Assembly (NCBI GenBank): GCA_017549145.1
Contig: JAFYVM010000020.1
Coordinates: 124,001 to 188,000, forward strand
Reading direction: 5' to 3'
DNA from: Bacteroidales bacterium
GTDB lineage: Bacteria > Bacteroidota > Bacteroidia > Bacteroidales > UBA932
DNA: 64,000 bases
The position numbers and the translations under genes are program-made. How positions within the stretch are numbered: position 1 is the first letter of the stretch; the number at the start of each line of letters is the position of its first letter. Below, in pieces: positions 16,598 to 26,100 of this stretch. The notes beneath the pieces are model-generated. The model saw nothing but the letters and a program-made list of their open reading frames with translations, searched no databases and was not told the origin of the DNA.

Positions 16598-18183
16598 AAT
16601 TGCTCATCGTATCTGAGTCTTACTTTGATTCCTGCTTCCTGGAACCAATATCTGGTTGCGATTTCTTCTTCAATGAACGGGATGATTTCATCCTTTTTCA
16701 AGCGTAGGAACTTCTCTTTATCCATCTCAAGTGCTTTCTCAAGAGCCTTGAGCTCTGGTGCCATGGACTCTGCCAGACCATCGGCTTCAAGCTCTTTCTT
16801 CATCTTGTCGTAGAGTGCTTTTGCACTACTTCTGTAGTCAAAGTCCTGAGTCTTTGCAAATGCGATGAAGTCCTCAAAATCCTGGTCTGTATAATAGAAG
16901 TCATCTACTGCAGGAATAGAGTCATGTTTACGTGCGTAGTTAATAACGTATTCGTCAATCACTCCACCAAGAACCAGTGCGTACACCAGGCGGCTGTATG
17001 CCGGAGCCTTGACTGTTACGTCTGGGGTAATTCCACCTCCATCTCTTACAATACGTCCACTGGCAGTCTTGAACTCTTTTGTGAGTGAGTCTGGAATGTG
17101 TCCCACGCTGCCGTCCTCATTGCGATTTCTATAATCAATTGCCTGTACGCATCTTCCGCTAGGAGTATAGTATTTGGCTGTTGTAACCTTCATCTGTCCA
17201 TTGTATGGGAGAGGCCTGATAGACTGTACCAAGCCCTTTCCGTAGCTTCTTGTTCCCTTTATTGTCGCTCTGTCCAGGTCCTGAAGAGCACCGGCTACAA
17301 TTTCTGATGAAGATGCTGATCCTGAGTCAATCAGGACGAGGATCGGAATCTGAGTGTCAATCGGGTCAGAAGTGGTTTTGTATTCATGAACAGACTCTGG
17401 TGTATTACCTTTTGATGTAACCACTAGAGTGCCCTTTGGAACAAAGAGGGATACAATATTGATGGCCTCGCTCATAAGTCCGCCTCCGTTTCCTCTAAGG
17501 TCAAGAATAAGTCTTTTCATGCCTTGTTCTTTCATTTCAAGGACTTTCTTTCTGATTTCTGAGGAAACATTCTCGGTGAATCCACCCTGAAGAATATAGC
17601 CGGTTGTGTCATCTATCATAGCAGCATACTCTACATCTGGAAGGTGAATTCTTTCGCGTACAATAGATACGCTGACTGTGTCATTTGTGCGGACCTTCTT
17701 AACCTTGAACACTACAGTTGTTCCTGGCTTGCCCTTCATTCTGCTGCTGCTCTCAGATGCTGTGAAATCAGTGGTTACCACGCCGTCAATTTCGAGAATC
17801 TCATCTCCGCAGCTGAGGCCGGCCTTATGTGCTGGAGAACCGAAATATGGCTCATTGATGATTACGTTGCCTCCCTTAGCTTTCTTGATGATTGCTCCGA
17901 TTCCTCCATAGGTATTGGAAATCATCATCTGGAAGTCCTCATTCTCCTCTTCAGGGATATAAATTGTATATGGATCCAACTCTTCAAGCATTGCATCAAT
18001 TCCTGCTTTCATGATTCGGTCCACAGGAAGTGAGTCTACATAAGATCGGTTGAGTTCCCTTACTATGCTATTCTGAATTTCAGTCCATTGGCCCAGTTTG
18101 AATGTCTTTGACTGCGCAGAAAGCGTATTCGCTGCAATCGCAGCTACTGCAAAAATATATATGAATGTAAATGACTTCTTCAT
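16579..18183 (-). CDS. S41 family carboxy-terminal processing peptidase
   Basis: The protein has 534 residues, starting at the ATG at 18183; an upstream in-frame TTG adds three residues and is less likely. A signal peptide (about 1-23, ending LSAQ) exports it to the periplasm. A PDZ domain (about 90-170, GLSCGDEILEIDGV) precedes the S41 core with the nucleophile Ser in LIDSGSASSSEIVAGAL and the general-base Lys in GTRSYGKGLVQS. The family cleaves C-termini of exported proteins. The C-terminal 120 residues are an extension common in Bacteroidota members. Its stop codon is inside the shared terminator. Confidence 0.92.
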   Translation of the reverse strand: MKKSFTFIYIFAVAAIAANTLSAQSKTFKLGQWTEIQNSIVRELNRSYVDSLPVDRIMKAGIDAMLEELDPYTIYIPEEENEDFQMMISNTYGGIGAIIKKAKGGNVIINEPYFGSPAHKAGLSCGDEILEIDGVVTTDFTASESSSRMKGKPGTTVVFKVKKVRTNDTVSVSIVRERIHLPDVEYAAMIDDTTGYILQGGFTENVSSEIRKKVLEMKEQGMKRLILDLRGNGGGLMSEAINIVSLFVPKGTLVVTSKGNTPESVHEYKTTSDPIDTQIPILVLIDSGSASSSEIVAGALQDLDRATIKGTRSYGKGLVQSIRPLPYNGQMKVTTAKYYTPSGRCVQAIDYRNRNEDGSVGHIPDSLTKEFKTASGRIVRDGGGITPDVTVKAPAYSRLVYALVLGGVIDEYVINYARKHDSIPAVDDFYYTDQDFEDFIAFAKTQDFDYRSSAKALYDKMKKELEADGLAESMAPELKALEKALEMDKEKFLRLKKDEIIPFIEEEIATRYWFQEAGIKVRLRYDEQLKKCLE

Positions 18184-18226
18184 CGTGTCCAATTTGAATT
18201 ACATCTTACAAATTTAGAAAATTTTA

Positions 18227-18234
18227 TACCTTTG
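18227..18234 (+). promoter_or_regulatory. -7 box of the rdgB-recO promoter
   Basis: TACCTTTG followed by GC is a strong match to TAnnTTTG and leaves a leader of about 25 bases before the rdgB ATG at 18263. The -33 position is weak. Confidence 0.5.
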
Positions 18235-18262
18235 CGGTCAAATTATTTGAAAAACATCACAG

Positions 18263-18892
18263 ATGAAGATAGTATTCGCAACAGGAAATAAAGGAAAACT
18301 TCGTGAGGCAGCGGAGATATTGGGTGAGGGATTTGAATTGTCATCTCTACAGGATGTAGGAATATATGAAGATGTTCCGGAAACAGGCAATACTTTGACT
18401 GCCAATTCACTTCAGAAGGCGCAGTATGTATTGGAAAAATGCGGATGTGACTGTTTTGCAGATGATACAGGACTTGAAGTCGATGCTCTTGGCGGTGCTC
18501 CAGGAGTATATACAGCAAGATATGCCGGAGATGACAAGGATTTCAATAAGAATATGGACAAGGTGCTTTATGAGCTGGCAAGACTTCAGAACGAGTCAAA
18601 GGTTGCTGCATCCCTTGGCCTTAAAATGAAACCATTCTCTCGCAGAGCACGCTTCAAAAGTGTTATCACCTTGATGGTCAATGGTAAGCCTCATTTCTTT
18701 GAGGGTACACTAGAGGGAGTGATTGCACATGAGAAGTCTGGTAATGGTGGCTTTGGATATGATCCTATCTTCATCGCAGATGAATTCCCGGGTATGACTC
18801 TCGCTGATATATCAGAGGAAGAGAAAAATGATATTTCTCATAGAGGAAAGGCTCTTCGCGCTATGGCTCAGTGGCTCGCTGAAAATAAATGA
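18263..18892 (+). CDS. rdgB: RdgB/HAM1 family XTP/dITP pyrophosphatase
   Basis: The protein has 209 residues. The N-terminus has FATGNKGKLREAAEIL, the family's substrate-binding start. DDTGLEVDALGGAPGVYTARYAG holds the catalytic Asp pair, and FGYDPIFIADEFPGMTLAD and SHRGKALRAM complete the set. It removes pyrophosphate from deaminated purine nucleotides (ITP, dITP, XTP) so they are not built into nucleic acids. An insertion of about 15 residues between residues 105 and 130 is longer than in E. coli RdgB. The ATGA overlap with recO indicates coupled translation. Confidence 0.93.
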   Translation: MKIVFATGNKGKLREAAEILGEGFELSSLQDVGIYEDVPETGNTLTANSLQKAQYVLEKCGCDCFADDTGLEVDALGGAPGVYTARYAGDDKDFNKNMDKVLYELARLQNESKVAASLGLKMKPFSRRARFKSVITLMVNGKPHFFEGTLEGVIAHEKSGNGGFGYDPIFIADEFPGMTLADISEEEKNDISHRGKALRAMAQWLAENK

Positions 18893-19539
18893 CAACCAAT
18901 ACAGAACTAATCGTTCTCCATACCACGAAATTTGGAGAGAGCTCTATCGTCGTCCACACTCTCAGTAGAGATTACGGAAGGCGTAGCTTTCTTGTACGTG
19001 GTACTGGCAAGAATGTGATGTCCCTTCTTCTGCCACTCAATATTCTTGAGGCAGATATAACAGAGTCAACAAAATCTACACTCTATACTGCCAGGAACCT
19101 GGCTCCACGTCATTCGCTTCTTGGAATTCGTAATAATCTCTATAAAAATACGATGACAATGTTTCTCAGTGAGGTTATCTACCGAACTGTAAAGGAAGGT
19201 GGCCAGGAGCATGGTTTGTTTGAGTGGTGTAGGGGACAGATTCTTTTGTTGGATGCAATGGATACGGATTTCAGTAATTTCCACATCCGTTTTCTGATGG
19301 AGTTGGCTATTGCTCTGGGATTCAGTCCAGAATCATCTGACCTGATGCCGTTTGTCGGCGAAAATCACAAGGTCGTGTCGCAGTTCATGAGCAGTTCTTT
19401 TGCTGAGTCAATGCTCATTCCTCTTTCCGGTACCGTCAGAAATAAAATTTGTGAGGATGTCCTCCGGTACATCGAGTACCACACGGAGTCCACCCTCACA
19501 ATAAATTCTTTAAAAGTTCTTCGCGAACTATTCGTATAA
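18889..19539 (+). CDS. recO: DNA repair protein RecO
   Basis: The protein has 216 residues. The N-terminal OB fold carries the characteristic beginning ELIVLHTTKFGESSIVVHTLSRDYGRRSFLVRGTG within the first 45 residues (given here in part). The remainder is the helical domain; the zinc cysteines of some RecO proteins are absent. RecO loads RecA on SSB-coated gaps together with RecR. The length is slightly short for the family (about 240). The start overlaps the end of rdgB by 4 bases, and the stop directly abuts the stop codon of convergent efp with no spacer. Confidence 0.85.
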   Translation: MTTNTELIVLHTTKFGESSIVVHTLSRDYGRRSFLVRGTGKNVMSLLLPLNILEADITESTKSTLYTARNLAPRHSLLGIRNNLYKNTMTMFLSEVIYRTVKEGGQEHGLFEWCRGQILLLDAMDTDFSNFHIRFLMELAIALGFSPESSDLMPFVGENHKVVSQFMSSSFAESMLIPLSGTVRNKICEDVLRYIEYHTESTLTINSLKVLRELFV

Positions 19540-20106
19540 TTATTTTACACGCTCGCCGTATGAACGGTCAGTAGTGTTTACACGAATTCTCTCACCGATG
19601 TTGATGAAGAGAGGTGCCATGATGATTGCACCAGTCTCGAGAGTAACCTCTTTCTGAGCGTTAGTTGAAGCTGTATCACCCTTAACTGCAGGCTCAGTGT
19701 AAGTAACCTCAAGCTCTACGTATGTAGGAAGCTCGCAAGTGAGGCAGCGCTCCTCGTCAGCAAGGAACATCATCTCAACGTGCTGTCCCTCCTTCATAAG
19801 GTCAGCGTTGTCTACTACGTTAGTGTCAAGGTGAATCTGCTCGTAGGTCTCCTCGTGCATGAAGTTGAATCCGTCCTCATCCTTGTAAAGGAACTGGTAA
19901 GGTCTTCTCTCAACGTTGATAGTCTCGATCTTTGCACCTGCAGTGAAAGTGTTCTCGAGGATACGACCATTCTCAAGGTTTCTAAGTTTACTCTTTACGA
20001 AAGCTGGACCCTTACCTGGCTTTACGTGCTGGAACCATACGATCTGGCATGGCTTGCCGTTGTAGTTAAGGTAAAGTCCGTTCTTAAAATCAGCTGTTGT
20101 TGCCAT
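19540..20106 (-). CDS. efp: Translation elongation factor P
   Basis: EF-P, 188 residues, has three beta-barrel domains. The tip loop VKPGKGPAFVKSKLRN carries the conserved lysine (KPGKG) that enters the ribosomal P site. YMYK-like segments follow, and the C-terminal GERIRVNTTDRSYGERVK matches the conserved EF-P ending. It rescues ribosomes stalled at polyproline. It is monocistronic by context: recO converges on its end, and a strong promoter lies just upstream. Confidence 0.97.
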   Translation of the reverse strand: MATTADFKNGLYLNYNGKPCQIVWFQHVKPGKGPAFVKSKLRNLENGRILENTFTAGAKIETINVERRPYQFLYKDEDGFNFMHEETYEQIHLDTNVVDNADLMKEGQHVEMMFLADEERCLTCELPTYVELEVTYTEPAVKGDTASTNAQKEVTLETGAIIMAPLFINIGERIRVNTTDRSYGERVK

Positions 20107-20147
20107 AAAATATTAATGTTTAAAATCTGTCTTTCAAAAATCGGCTG

Positions 20148-20179
20148 CAAAAATATAAAAATGTAGGCTTGTAACCAAA
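20148..20179 (-). promoter_or_regulatory. efp promoter
   Basis: On the minus strand TTTG (20176-20179), a 20-bp spacer and TATTTTTG (20148-20155) form a full Bacteroidota promoter. The leader before the efp ATG at 20106 is about 38 bases. Confidence 0.7.
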
Positions 20180-20192
20180 TTTTTGCTGATTA

Positions 20193-21176
20193 TCAGCCTT
20201 TTTGCTGCCAGATCTCAAGCCACTCAGGTACATATTTGTTGAGTAGTTTGATGGATCCTGCCACATCTTCAAGCAACCATTTAGGAGTTGAAGTGGCTCC
20301 GCATACACCCACTTTGTCATCTGCTCTGAACCACTCACGCTTGATTTCTGCAACAGAATCAATGTGGTAAGTTCTGATGTTCAGTGACTTACAAAGGTCG
20401 CAAAGGACCTTTCCATTAGAGCTTGCCTTGCCGGAAACAAAGATGATGATGTCGTGCTCCAATGCGAATTTAGAGAGTTTGGCATGGCGTGATGCTACCT
20501 GTGAGCAGATGGTGTCATTGATTGTCAGCATGCCGGTTCCCTGGAATCTCTCTACAGAAAGTTCGTTATAATGGGCCATTTTTTCAAGCATGCGTGAGCA
20601 TAGTCTGGCGTACTCTGCCGGGCTCTTGGTTGTCTGACTGAAGATTACGGTAGGAATATCAAGGAGAATAGTACCGTTTTCAATAGCATCTTCCAACATT
20701 GCGACATTTTCGACTACAATTGCAGTCCCGTCAGTCTGTCCAAGCAAGCCAAGAACCTCTGCGTGTCCGAGTTTTCCAAAGATGATGATCTGACCTTTGC
20801 CATCTTCCTGCTGCTTCTGATATGCCTGAAGAATCTTTTTCTGGAGTTGAAGGACTACAGGACATGTGCAGTCAATGACTGTGAATCCCAGGCTTTCAGC
20901 AAGTCTGTAGGTCTGAGGAGGCTCTCCGTGAGCTCTGATGAGAAGTGTCTCTCCACTGGCGTCAACCATCTCTTCGATATCTTCTCGGTCTATTGTGACA
21001 AGGCCCATTCTTGTAAGCCTTGTAAGCTCTGCATCATTGTGCACGATGGCTCCAAGGGAATACAAGCGTTTTCCGTTTCCGTTTCTTTCTGTTCCGAGGA
21101 AGTCTTCAGCCTTACTGATAGCCCTGATGACTCCTGCGCAGAATCCAGAATTGCTGTCTATGTCAACTTTGAGCAT
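20193..21176 (-). CDS. ispH: 4-hydroxy-3-methylbut-2-enyl diphosphate reductase
   Basis: The protein has 327 residues, starting at the ATG at 21176 (MLKVDIDSNSGFCAGV); the longer frame overlaps the end of cmk. IspH does the last step of the MEP isoprenoid pathway, making IPP and DMAPP. The three [4Fe-4S] cysteines are visible in GFCAGV, CTCPVV and VCGATSTPKWL, with the catalytic glutamate-threonine region in NDTICSQVASRH. It follows cmk by 11 bp, a pairing frequent in Bacteroidota, and is probably on the same transcript. Confidence 0.93.
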   Translation of the reverse strand: MLKVDIDSNSGFCAGVIRAISKAEDFLGTERNGNGKRLYSLGAIVHNDAELTRLTRMGLVTIDREDIEEMVDASGETLLIRAHGEPPQTYRLAESLGFTVIDCTCPVVLQLQKKILQAYQKQQEDGKGQIIIFGKLGHAEVLGLLGQTDGTAIVVENVAMLEDAIENGTILLDIPTVIFSQTTKSPAEYARLCSRMLEKMAHYNELSVERFQGTGMLTINDTICSQVASRHAKLSKFALEHDIIIFVSGKASSNGKVLCDLCKSLNIRTYHIDSVAEIKREWFRADDKVGVCGATSTPKWLLEDVAGSIKLLNKYVPEWLEIWQQKG

Positions 21177-21187
21177 AAGTTCTGTGT

Positions 21188-21868
21188 TTATTTTCCGAAT
21201 TTCTCGGAAATAATATTTTTGAGCCACTGCAGCTGGTCATCCATTGTCATGTATGAATTATCCAGAACAATAGCATCCTCTGCCTGACTAAGTGGTGAAG
21301 CCTCGCGATGAGAGTCGATATAATCTCTTTCCTGAAGGTTCTTGAGCACAGTGTCAAGTTCTGTACTATCACCCTTTGCGGCCATCTCGTCTGCTCTTCT
21401 ACGTGCTCTTACGAGTGGATCTGCTGTCATGAATATCTTGAGCTCTGCATTTGGGAATACTGTAGTTCCGATGTCTCTACCATCCATGACTACGCGTTTC
21501 TTTGCTCCGAACTCTCTGAGTTTTCTGTCAACGAAATTCCTGACTTCCGGAACAGTCGCGATCGGGCTCACCTTGTCAGCTACTGCCATAGAGCGGATTT
21601 CTGCCTCTATGCATCTGTCTCCGATATAAGCTCCACCCTCACCAAAGTGCAGATCAATATCTTCCAAAGCCTTGTCAAGACCTGGAACATCAATCTCGCA
21701 GTTGTCATTGATGAAACCGTTCTCTATTGCGAATAAGGTTACTCCTCTGTAAAGGGCTCCTGAATCAAGATATAGGAAAGAAAACTCGTTTGCTATGATT
21801 TTTGCAAAGGAGCTTTTTCCTGTTGATGAGTAGCCGTCAATCGCTATGATTATATCTGGAATATTCAT
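21188..21868 (-). CDS. cmk: Cytidylate kinase
   Basis: The protein has 226 residues from the ATG at 21868; the upstream extension would begin before the promoter box and is rejected. Motifs are the P-loop AIDGYSSTGKSS, YLDSGALYRGVTL, the DGRDIGTTVFPNAELKIFMTA substrate/NMP region and the R-rich RARRRADEM lid. It phosphorylates CMP and dCMP. It is the first gene of a pair with ispH. The promoter is divergent from, and interleaved with, that of the response regulator gene at 21988. Confidence 0.93.
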   Translation of the reverse strand: MNIPDIIIAIDGYSSTGKSSFAKIIANEFSFLYLDSGALYRGVTLFAIENGFINDNCEIDVPGLDKALEDIDLHFGEGGAYIGDRCIEAEIRSMAVADKVSPIATVPEVRNFVDRKLREFGAKKRVVMDGRDIGTTVFPNAELKIFMTADPLVRARRRADEMAAKGDSTELDTVLKNLQERDYIDSHREASPLSQAEDAIVLDNSYMTMDDQLQWLKNIISEKFGK

Positions 21869-21894
21869 TGAAACTCTAGTATTATTAAGGGAGG

Positions 21895-21926
21895 CAAAAT
21901 TATAAAATATTGTGTAAACTCCCAAA
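21895..21926 (-). promoter_or_regulatory. cmk-ispH promoter
   Basis: On the minus strand TTTG (21923-21926), 20 bp and TAATTTTG (21895-21902) form a full promoter with a leader of about 25 bases. Confidence 0.7.
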
Positions 21927-21940
21927 AATGTCTATGTTTG
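21910..21940 (+). promoter_or_regulatory. Promoter of the NtrX-like regulator gene
   Basis: TTG (21910-21912), 20 bp and TATGTTTG (21933-21940) lie 47 bases before the ATG at 21988. This element overlaps the cmk promoter on the opposite strand, so the two are likely to exclude one another. Confidence 0.5.
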
Positions 21941-21987
21941 TATTCACGTGTCAACCAGTTTTGAAATAACTATATAAAGCTCGAAAT

Positions 21988-23136
21988 ATGAAAATCTTAA
22001 TCATTGATGACGAGAGATCTATCAGAAATTCCTTGAAGGAGATTCTTGCAGACGAAGGCTATGAGGTGGATGTCGCTGAAAATGGCCTTCAGGGTATTGA
22101 AATGGTGGATAAGGAGAAGTATAATATCATCTTCTGCGATATAAAGATGCCTGAGATGGATGGAATTGAGGTTCTTGATAAGCTTATTCAGATGGGAGTG
22201 GATTCTGCTGTGGTGATGATCTCAGGTCATGGTGATATCGATACAGCTGTGGAGTGTATCAAGAAGGGAGCATTTGATTTCATTCGTAAGCCACTTGACT
22301 TGAACCGTATCCTTATCACTATCAAGAACGCCACAGATAAGGTGGCTCTCGTGAAGGAGACCCGTATTTTGAAGAAGAAGGTTTATGGACAGCAGATGGT
22401 GGGTGAGTCTCCTGCTATCCAGGAAATCAGATCCATGATAGATAAGGTCGCTCCTACTGATGCCAGAGTTCTGATTCAGGGATCAAATGGAACAGGAAAG
22501 GAACTTGTTGCCAGAAATCTCCACCAGGCAAGTAACCGTTCGGCAATGCCATACATTGAGGTAAACTGCGCTGCAATTCCTTCGGAGCTTATCGAGAGCG
22601 AACTCTTTGGCCACGAGAAAGGTTCGTTTACATCAGCAATCAAGCAGCACAAGGGTAAATTCGAGCAGGCAGATGGAGGTACTCTCTTCCTTGATGAGAT
22701 TGGTGATATGTCTCTTGCTGCTCAGGCAAAGGTGCTTAGAGTGCTTCAGGAGAAGAAACTTTCTAGAGTCGGCAGTGACAAGGATATCAATGTTGATGTC
22801 AGAGTCTTGGCTGCAACAAATAAGAATCTTAAGGAGGAAATCGCAAAAGGAACATTCCGTGAGGACCTCTATCACCGTCTCAGCGTGATTGTGATCAAGG
22901 TGCCGTCTTTGGATGAGCGTAAATCGGATATTCCTATCCTCGTGGATCATTTCATTGATCAGATCTGCTCAGAAACAGGAATGCAGAGACGCAAGGTTGA
23001 GCCAGCTGCAATGCAGCTTCTCATTGATAAGAGCTGGACGGGAAATATCCGTGAGCTCAGAAATGTGGTCGAGCGTCTGCTTATCCTTTCAGGCAGCAGT
23101 ATAACAGCAGATGATGTGAAGGCTTACGTATATTAG
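21988..23136 (+). CDS. NtrC/NtrX-type sigma-54 response regulator lacking a DNA-binding domain
   Basis: The protein has 382 residues. Residues 1-120 are a receiver domain (DDE at the start, phospho-acceptor Asp in IIFCDIKMPEMDG, K in IRKPLD). Residues about 140-365 are an AAA+ sigma-54 activator with Walker A GSNGTGKE, Walker B GGTLFLDEIGD and the sensor region GNIRELRNVVERL. The sigma-54 contact loop reads GSFTSA instead of the canonical GAFTGA. The protein ends about 20 residues after the AAA domain, and the C-terminal Fis-type helix-turn-helix of NtrC proteins is missing. It may act from solution or be guided by partner proteins. The convergent kinase gene overlaps its stop codon. Confidence 0.88.
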   Translation: MKILIIDDERSIRNSLKEILADEGYEVDVAENGLQGIEMVDKEKYNIIFCDIKMPEMDGIEVLDKLIQMGVDSAVVMISGHGDIDTAVECIKKGAFDFIRKPLDLNRILITIKNATDKVALVKETRILKKKVYGQQMVGESPAIQEIRSMIDKVAPTDARVLIQGSNGTGKELVARNLHQASNRSAMPYIEVNCAAIPSELIESELFGHEKGSFTSAIKQHKGKFEQADGGTLFLDEIGDMSLAAQAKVLRVLQEKKLSRVGSDKDINVDVRVLAATNKNLKEEIAKGTFREDLYHRLSVIVIKVPSLDERKSDIPILVDHFIDQICSETGMQRRKVEPAAMQLLIDKSWTGNIRELRNVVERLLILSGSSITADDVKAYVY

Positions 23137-26100
23137 TCTTCCGGTTTCATAGGAATTGTGACGGTGAATGAGGCTCCACCCAGAACAAATGATTTCTGGT
23201 AGCTGATTTCACCGTCGCATTTTTCTATAATGTTGCGACAGATTGCCAGACCGAGACCTGTACCACTACTCTTTGTGGTAAAGTTAGGTGTAAATAGTTT
23301 GTCGAGATTCTCGTCCTTTACTCCTGATCCATTGTCATCGATGACAATGTCATAATATCCCTCCTTTGTGCTGTTTCTGAGGAAGACCATTACTTTGCCC
23401 TCGAAGGTTTCTCCACCCTGTTCCTCAGTTTCCTTCTGCCTGATTTCTACAGCCTGAATAGCATTTGTAATCAGGTTGACAAAGACACGGATGAGCTGTG
23501 GCTTAGGAGCCAGTACAAGTGCATCCTCCATTCCGACATAAGAAATCTTCACCTTCTCCTTGTTGTCAAAAATCAGGAGCTGGTCCTTAAGAACTTTGTC
23601 AAGATCCAATAACGTCGGTTTTTCACTATAGAGTTTTGCAAATGTAGAGAATTCATTGGCTGTGTCGGCAAGGATGTCGATATGCTCAAGTATGACCGCA
23701 GCAACCTTGTCAAACTTCTTCTCCCATGCCGGGTTATTCTTTTGTTTCAAGCGAATGAGTCTCTGGAGCTCAAGTTTTATAGGCGTGAGCGGGTTCTTGA
23801 TCTCATGCGCCACCTGACGAGCCATCTGGCTCCAAGCGTAATCTCGCTCAGCCTGAGCAAGCTGTCTTGTTGAGTCGGACAAGTCTTTAACCATTCGGTT
23901 ATATGCATCCACCAATGATGTTAATTCGTCATCTCTCTGGTAATCAATGTATTCGAGGTGGCTGATGTCTGCGGATTTCATCTTGCGTCCCATCATAACC
24001 AATGGCGCAAACATTGAGTTTACCACCTTTGAGGTAACCATAAGCGAGCCGATAAGAAGCAATAAGAAAAGATTGACAATCATTGCTGCATGCGATGTCG
24101 CTTCTCTGCGGAAGTCAAGGCTTCTATCGGTGTATGGCGTATTTACAATAGCTATAAGATCACCGTCATCATTAAATAATGGTGCGTACAGTGTCCATAG
24201 CTTGAATCCTGCAACTTCTGCTCTGTTGATATAGAATCGTTGGTTCCTCTGGCAGATGTTATAATAAGCCTCGGGATCAATTCTACTGCCGATCATCATT
24301 CTTTCGTAGATTTCTGGAGAGGTCGAGCTGAACACCTTGCCGTCCGGAGTGAAGAACGATATGTCTGATTGGGTGGTAGCGCTGATCTTATCAACTTCTT
24401 GTGCAAACTCCTGGCTTGTAAGTTCCTCCCAGCTCTCTACGTGACGAATGCGGTTCTCAATCATAGCCTGGATAGTGCTGATTTTTGAGGACATCAGGTT
24501 GCGCATATTCGCTTCGTTTCTTCTATAAACGAAGAATACACTGATGATTGTCATACTTGCCAAAATGAGGCAGGATGACACAAAGAGAATTGTATTGATT
24601 CGTGTTCTGAAGTAGTTATTCTTGAAATGCCTGGTCTTTCGGCCTCTCACAAAAATCTGCATCAGCAATGCCAGAATCACAAAAATGTATGAGAATGAAG
24701 TGAAGAACACCATTGCACTTCTAATAGGTCTGGATATGACAATGATTTCTTCGTCAGAGAAGTAGTGATGGACGTGAACATAACCTCCCTCACGATAGAC
24801 ACTCTTGTCATGACTCTTCGTGCTGTAGTCGGAAACCTCTGGAATTGATGTCGGATATGGGTAGTTTCCTTTGTATGATGTCAGGTGTTTGTTGTCGTAT
24901 TTCGCATACGAGTAAACAGGAGGAATTGACACGGAACCTGGATTTGACTGTCTCTTGAGGAATGTGAAGTAACCCTTGTCTTCAGTGTTGTTGTCTGGCT
25001 CGATTTCCAGAATCATATGTGTGGTTCCCGTCTCTGGGGAATAGAATAGAAATATTCCGGCATAGGAGTTTCTTCCGCTGTTCTTGACAACGAGGAAGCG
25101 TGATCCTCCTGATATAGGAGTTCCGTTGCTTATAATCTCTTCAAGGTATCCAAGCGCCTCATAATCTCCTTCTCTTACCAATATGATATTAGGTTTATAT
25201 GATAAGTGGAGGTGGCCTAAATGATATTCAGAAATACGTTTCTGGATAATTTCATTTGTGTTCTGATGAGCAGTCAATGTCCACAGGATCTGGTCATTGG
25301 CAATGCTTTCTTCAAGACTTATCAACTGTATTTCAAGCGATATATTTCTGTCGACTGCTAGTCTGTTTGCCCAAACCTCAACTCGATCGTCTTCTTTCTT
25401 GAATCCAAGAACGGCAGTAGATACAGTCATATAGAGTGCCCATAAGAATGCCATTATTGCTAATGACTTTCTTGAGAAGATGTTGTATCTGATTCCAAAC
25501 AGTTTCCATGCAACAGGGCGCAACATCTGCATAAGCAGGAGTATACTTATGAAGATACCTGCGTACGAAAGATATATGAGGATTGTATAGAATGTCTGTG
25601 TGTTCCAACGATATAGCTCCAAAGTGATGCTGGAGTTGTTGGTAAGACTTGTCAGCGAATTATGTACATAAAGTACCGTTGTAATGGCAAGCGATAATAT
25701 GACAAGGCCATATATGCCCTTCTTGATCTTGGAGTGTGTGTCGTTCTGTCTGATGTATGCAACGATTCTTCTACGAATGATATACGCGCATACATTGAAG
25801 AGAATAACATATACATTTGCCAGAAGCAGAGCTCCTAATGAAAAGAAAGTGCGGTCTGCATATATACTTGGAGAGAATAGAGGAGAACTTTCTCCCATGC
25901 GATATCCCCAAAGAAATGCTACGAAGAAAATGCCTATAAGGATGACGTTGACAGCAATATATGCTTTAATCGTACGATGAAGTGCCAACATCAGTACGGC
26001 TGCTGCTGCAAGAAAGAGAAGTGCCAGCCATCTGAGCAGAGAGTTGTTGAACGAACTGCTTGCAGCAGGGCTATATACAACTTTGAAAAGAGGAGTGCCG

